Below, piece by piece: positions 14,868 to 16,254 of a stretch of 16,254 bases of DNA. Both the position numbers and the translations under genes were made by a program. Position 1 is the stretch's first letter, and the number at the start of each line of letters is the position of its first letter. Source of the stretch: Nitrosomonadaceae bacterium (GTDB lineage: Bacteria; Pseudomonadota; Gammaproteobacteria; Burkholderiales; Nitrosomonadaceae); the NCBI GenBank assembly GCA_919902625.1, contig CAKKRO010000074.1, forward strand, positions 1-16,254. Direction: 5' to 3'. Below the pieces are notes generated by a model. That model was not told the origin of the DNA and did not search any database. It saw nothing but the letters and a program-made list of their open reading frames with translations.

Positions 14868-14955
14868 AAATTAAACCGCATATAAATTTTAAATTCCTTA
14901 TCCCACATAAATCCATCTGATGATAAATTCTCTATTATTTTTTTAAAAAATTTAT

Positions 14956-15462
14956 ATGAAAGCTGAACCACTCAAGAAAACCAAAATATTATTCGTCTGC
15001 ATGGGCAATATCTGTCGATCACCGACAGCCGATGCTGTATTCAGGCATTTCGTAAAAGCAGCTGAGGTTGATCATATGATCGAAGTTGATTCCGCTGGTA
15101 CACATGCTTATCACATAGGAAATCCGCCGGATCAGCGCGCTCAGAATACTGCGTTACGGCGTGGCTATAAAATGCATGATTTGCGTGCCCGAGCAGTTCA
15201 AACGAGCGATTTCGAGGAATTTGACTATATTCTTGCCATGGATAAGGAAAACCTCACTTTACTGCGACAACGCAGTCCCCAACAGCACGTCAACAAGATT
15301 CAATTATTCATGCAATACGGCAAAAAAACCGGTTTCGATATTGAAGTGCCCGATCCCTACTTTGGCGGATCACAAGGGTTTGAACTGGTGCTGGATATGG
15401 TTGAAGAAGCCAGTCAAGGCCTGCTGGCGCATCTTCGCACTAATAAAAAGGAAATACTCTGA
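14956..15462 (+). CDS. Low-molecular-weight protein tyrosine phosphatase
   Basis: Removes phosphate from phosphotyrosine in proteins; the cellular partner is unknown. The 168 residues show the P-loop C15-MGNIC-R21-S22 (CX5R), in KILFVCMGNICRSPTADAVF, and the general-acid loop DPYFGG at 133-138 (D133). The SAGTHAYHIGNPPD segment (46-59) is also typical. The length is that of the single-domain family. The ATG at 14956 is the only possible start before the P-loop strand, yet it has no Shine-Dalgarno. The preceding bases are a TTTTTTT-AAAAAA tract and TTTAT, so translation may start by another mode or on a very short leader. Its TGA overlaps the next ATG by one base. Paired tyrosine kinase or exopolysaccharide genes, common with Wzb-type members, are absent here. 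Confidence 0.95.
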   Translation: MKAEPLKKTKILFVCMGNICRSPTADAVFRHFVKAAEVDHMIEVDSAGTHAYHIGNPPDQRAQNTALRRGYKMHDLRARAVQTSDFEEFDYILAMDKENLTLLRQRSPQQHVNKIQLFMQYGKKTGFDIEVPDPYFGGSQGFELVLDMVEEASQGLLAHLRTNKKEIL

Positions 15463-16254
15463 TGAAAACAAGAGCCGCTGTTGCCTGGAAAGCCGGTCAA
15501 CCGTTAACGATTGAAGAAGTTGATCTGGAAGGCCCGAAATCCGGCGAAGTATTGGTAGAAATAAAAGCCACCGGCATTTGTCATACCGATTATTACACGC
15601 TCTCCGGTGCCGATCCAGAAGGTTTGTTCCCGGCTATTCTCGGTCATGAAGGCGCCGGTGTAGTGGTTGATGCCGGCCCCAATGTCAAATCGTTGCGCAA
15701 AGGCGATCATGTCATTCCGCTATACACGCCGGAATGCCGCGAATGCAAGTTCTGCCTTTCCAAAAAAACCAACCTGTGCCAGGCCATCCGCAGCACGCAA
15801 GGACGCGGCGTGATGCCGGACAGCACGTCACGTTTCTCAATCGACGGCAAACCGCTGTTTCATTACATGGGCACGTCCACTTTCTCCAATTACACCGTAG
15901 TACCGGAAATCGCGCTGGCAAAAATCCGCGAGGATGCGCCTTTTGATAAGGTGTGCTATATCGGTTGCGGTGTGACAACCGGCATCGGCGCGGTGATTTA
16001 TACCGCCAAGGTTGAAGCGGGCGCCAATGTCGCGGTATTCGGTCTGGGCGGCATCGGCTTGAACGTGATACAAGGCGCGCGGATGGTCGGCGCGGATAAA
16101 ATCATCGGTATCGATATCAATCCGCAGCGCGAAGCCATGGCACGCAAATTCGGCATGACACACTTCATCAACCCGAACGATGTGCCCAATATCGTCGACG
16201 CCGTGGTGCAACTGACTGACGGCGGCGCCGATTACAGTTTCGAGTGTATCGGCA
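15462..16254 (+). CDS. adhC: S-(hydroxymethyl)glutathione dehydrogenase / class III alcohol dehydrogenase (partial, C-terminus off the right edge)
   Basis: Oxidises S-hydroxymethylglutathione (formaldehyde plus glutathione) with NAD, the main formaldehyde detoxification route; class III enzymes also reduce S-nitrosoglutathione. The 264 visible codons of about 370 start at ATG 15462 with AAGGA (15448-15452) nine bases upstream. Catalytic zinc ligands are C40 (TGICHTD), H62 and E63 (GHEGAG) and C169 (GCGVTTGIG). The structural zinc is held by C92, C95, C98 and C106. T112 and the segment GRGVMPDSTSRFS (114-126) suit class III. The Rossmann motif GLGGIG is at 195-200, followed by IDIN. Coding G+C is clearly higher than in the gene before it (38 of 60 G/C at 16021-16080 versus 25 of 60 at 15301-15360). 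It is coupled to the phosphatase gene by TGATG. Confidence 0.96.
   Translation, partial: MKTRAAVAWKAGQPLTIEEVDLEGPKSGEVLVEIKATGICHTDYYTLSGADPEGLFPAILGHEGAGVVVDAGPNVKSLRKGDHVIPLYTPECRECKFCLSKKTNLCQAIRSTQGRGVMPDSTSRFSIDGKPLFHYMGTSTFSNYTVVPEIALAKIREDAPFDKVCYIGCGVTTGIGAVIYTAKVEAGANVAVFGLGGIGLNVIQGARMVGADKIIGIDINPQREAMARKFGMTHFINPNDVPNIVDAVVQLTDGGADYSFECIG

Noticed and set aside
14741..14955. Possible lysine riboswitch in front of lysC
   Set aside because: The gap is extremely A+T-rich and short, with no multi-helix arrangement or G/C-rich stems expected of the L-box; no terminator-like stem before lysC.
1..16254. Mobile elements, CRISPR arrays, toxin-antitoxin or phage-defence genes
   Set aside because: Nearly all coding space is taken by recognisable housekeeping families, and I found no transposase, no direct-repeat array and no defence motif.

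Overview
The window looks like ordinary chromosome from a Gram-negative betaproteobacterium. The evidence is the hemA-prfA-prmC-grxD gene order, DUF1415, and a YqaA/CreA/SrkA/ArfB/YbhB gene set shared with proteobacteria. Base composition is moderate (mid-40s % G+C in most stretches). My best guess is the Nitrosomonadales/Nitrosomonas group, from general resemblance only; nothing in the window proves ammonia oxidation. I see no insertion sequence, CRISPR array, phage gene or defence locus.

Layout: (1) 1-3016 is a methionine module. metE (minus strand, C-terminus beyond the left edge) is divergent from its likely LysR-type regulator metR. (2) 3100-3519 is a yqaA-like membrane protein gene, convergent with the next operon and separated from it by a probable terminator hairpin. 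(3) 3588-7185, minus strand, is the operon hemA-prfA-prmC-grxD: tetrapyrrole synthesis, release factor RF1, the methylase that modifies the RF1 GGQ loop, and a CGFS monothiol glutaredoxin. hemA and prfA overlap by four bases. (4) 7186-9445 holds an unexplained non-coding block with two abutting hairpins, creA (periplasmic) and a lipoprotein of unknown function. (5) 9577-10835 has a thiopurine S-methyltransferase-family gene convergent with a YbhB/PEBP-family gene. (6) 11125-13267, plus strand, has arfB (stalled-ribosome rescue), a DUF1415 gene and srkA (stress-response kinase). (7) 13273-13446 has a degenerate SEC-C/UPF0225-like gene start running into tRNA-Ser(GCU) on the minus strand. (8) 13511-14740, minus strand, is lysC, with a strong internal ribosome-binding site placed to make a separate regulatory beta subunit. 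(9) 14956-16254, plus strand, is a low-molecular-weight tyrosine phosphatase whose stop overlaps the start of a class III alcohol dehydrogenase (glutathione-dependent formaldehyde oxidation), which runs off the right edge.

Functional links: prfA, prmC and arfB all concern the GGQ peptidyl-hydrolysis step of translation. metE and lysC both feed aspartate-family and methionine metabolism. grxD, adhC and srkA relate to thiol or stress physiology. No clearly new multi-gene system is visible. The points most worth a second look are the internal lysC start, the 7270-7480 block, the unknown lipoprotein, the LMW-PTP/adhC coupling, and the tRNA-Ser junction, where a broken gene and a possible antisense terminator coincide.
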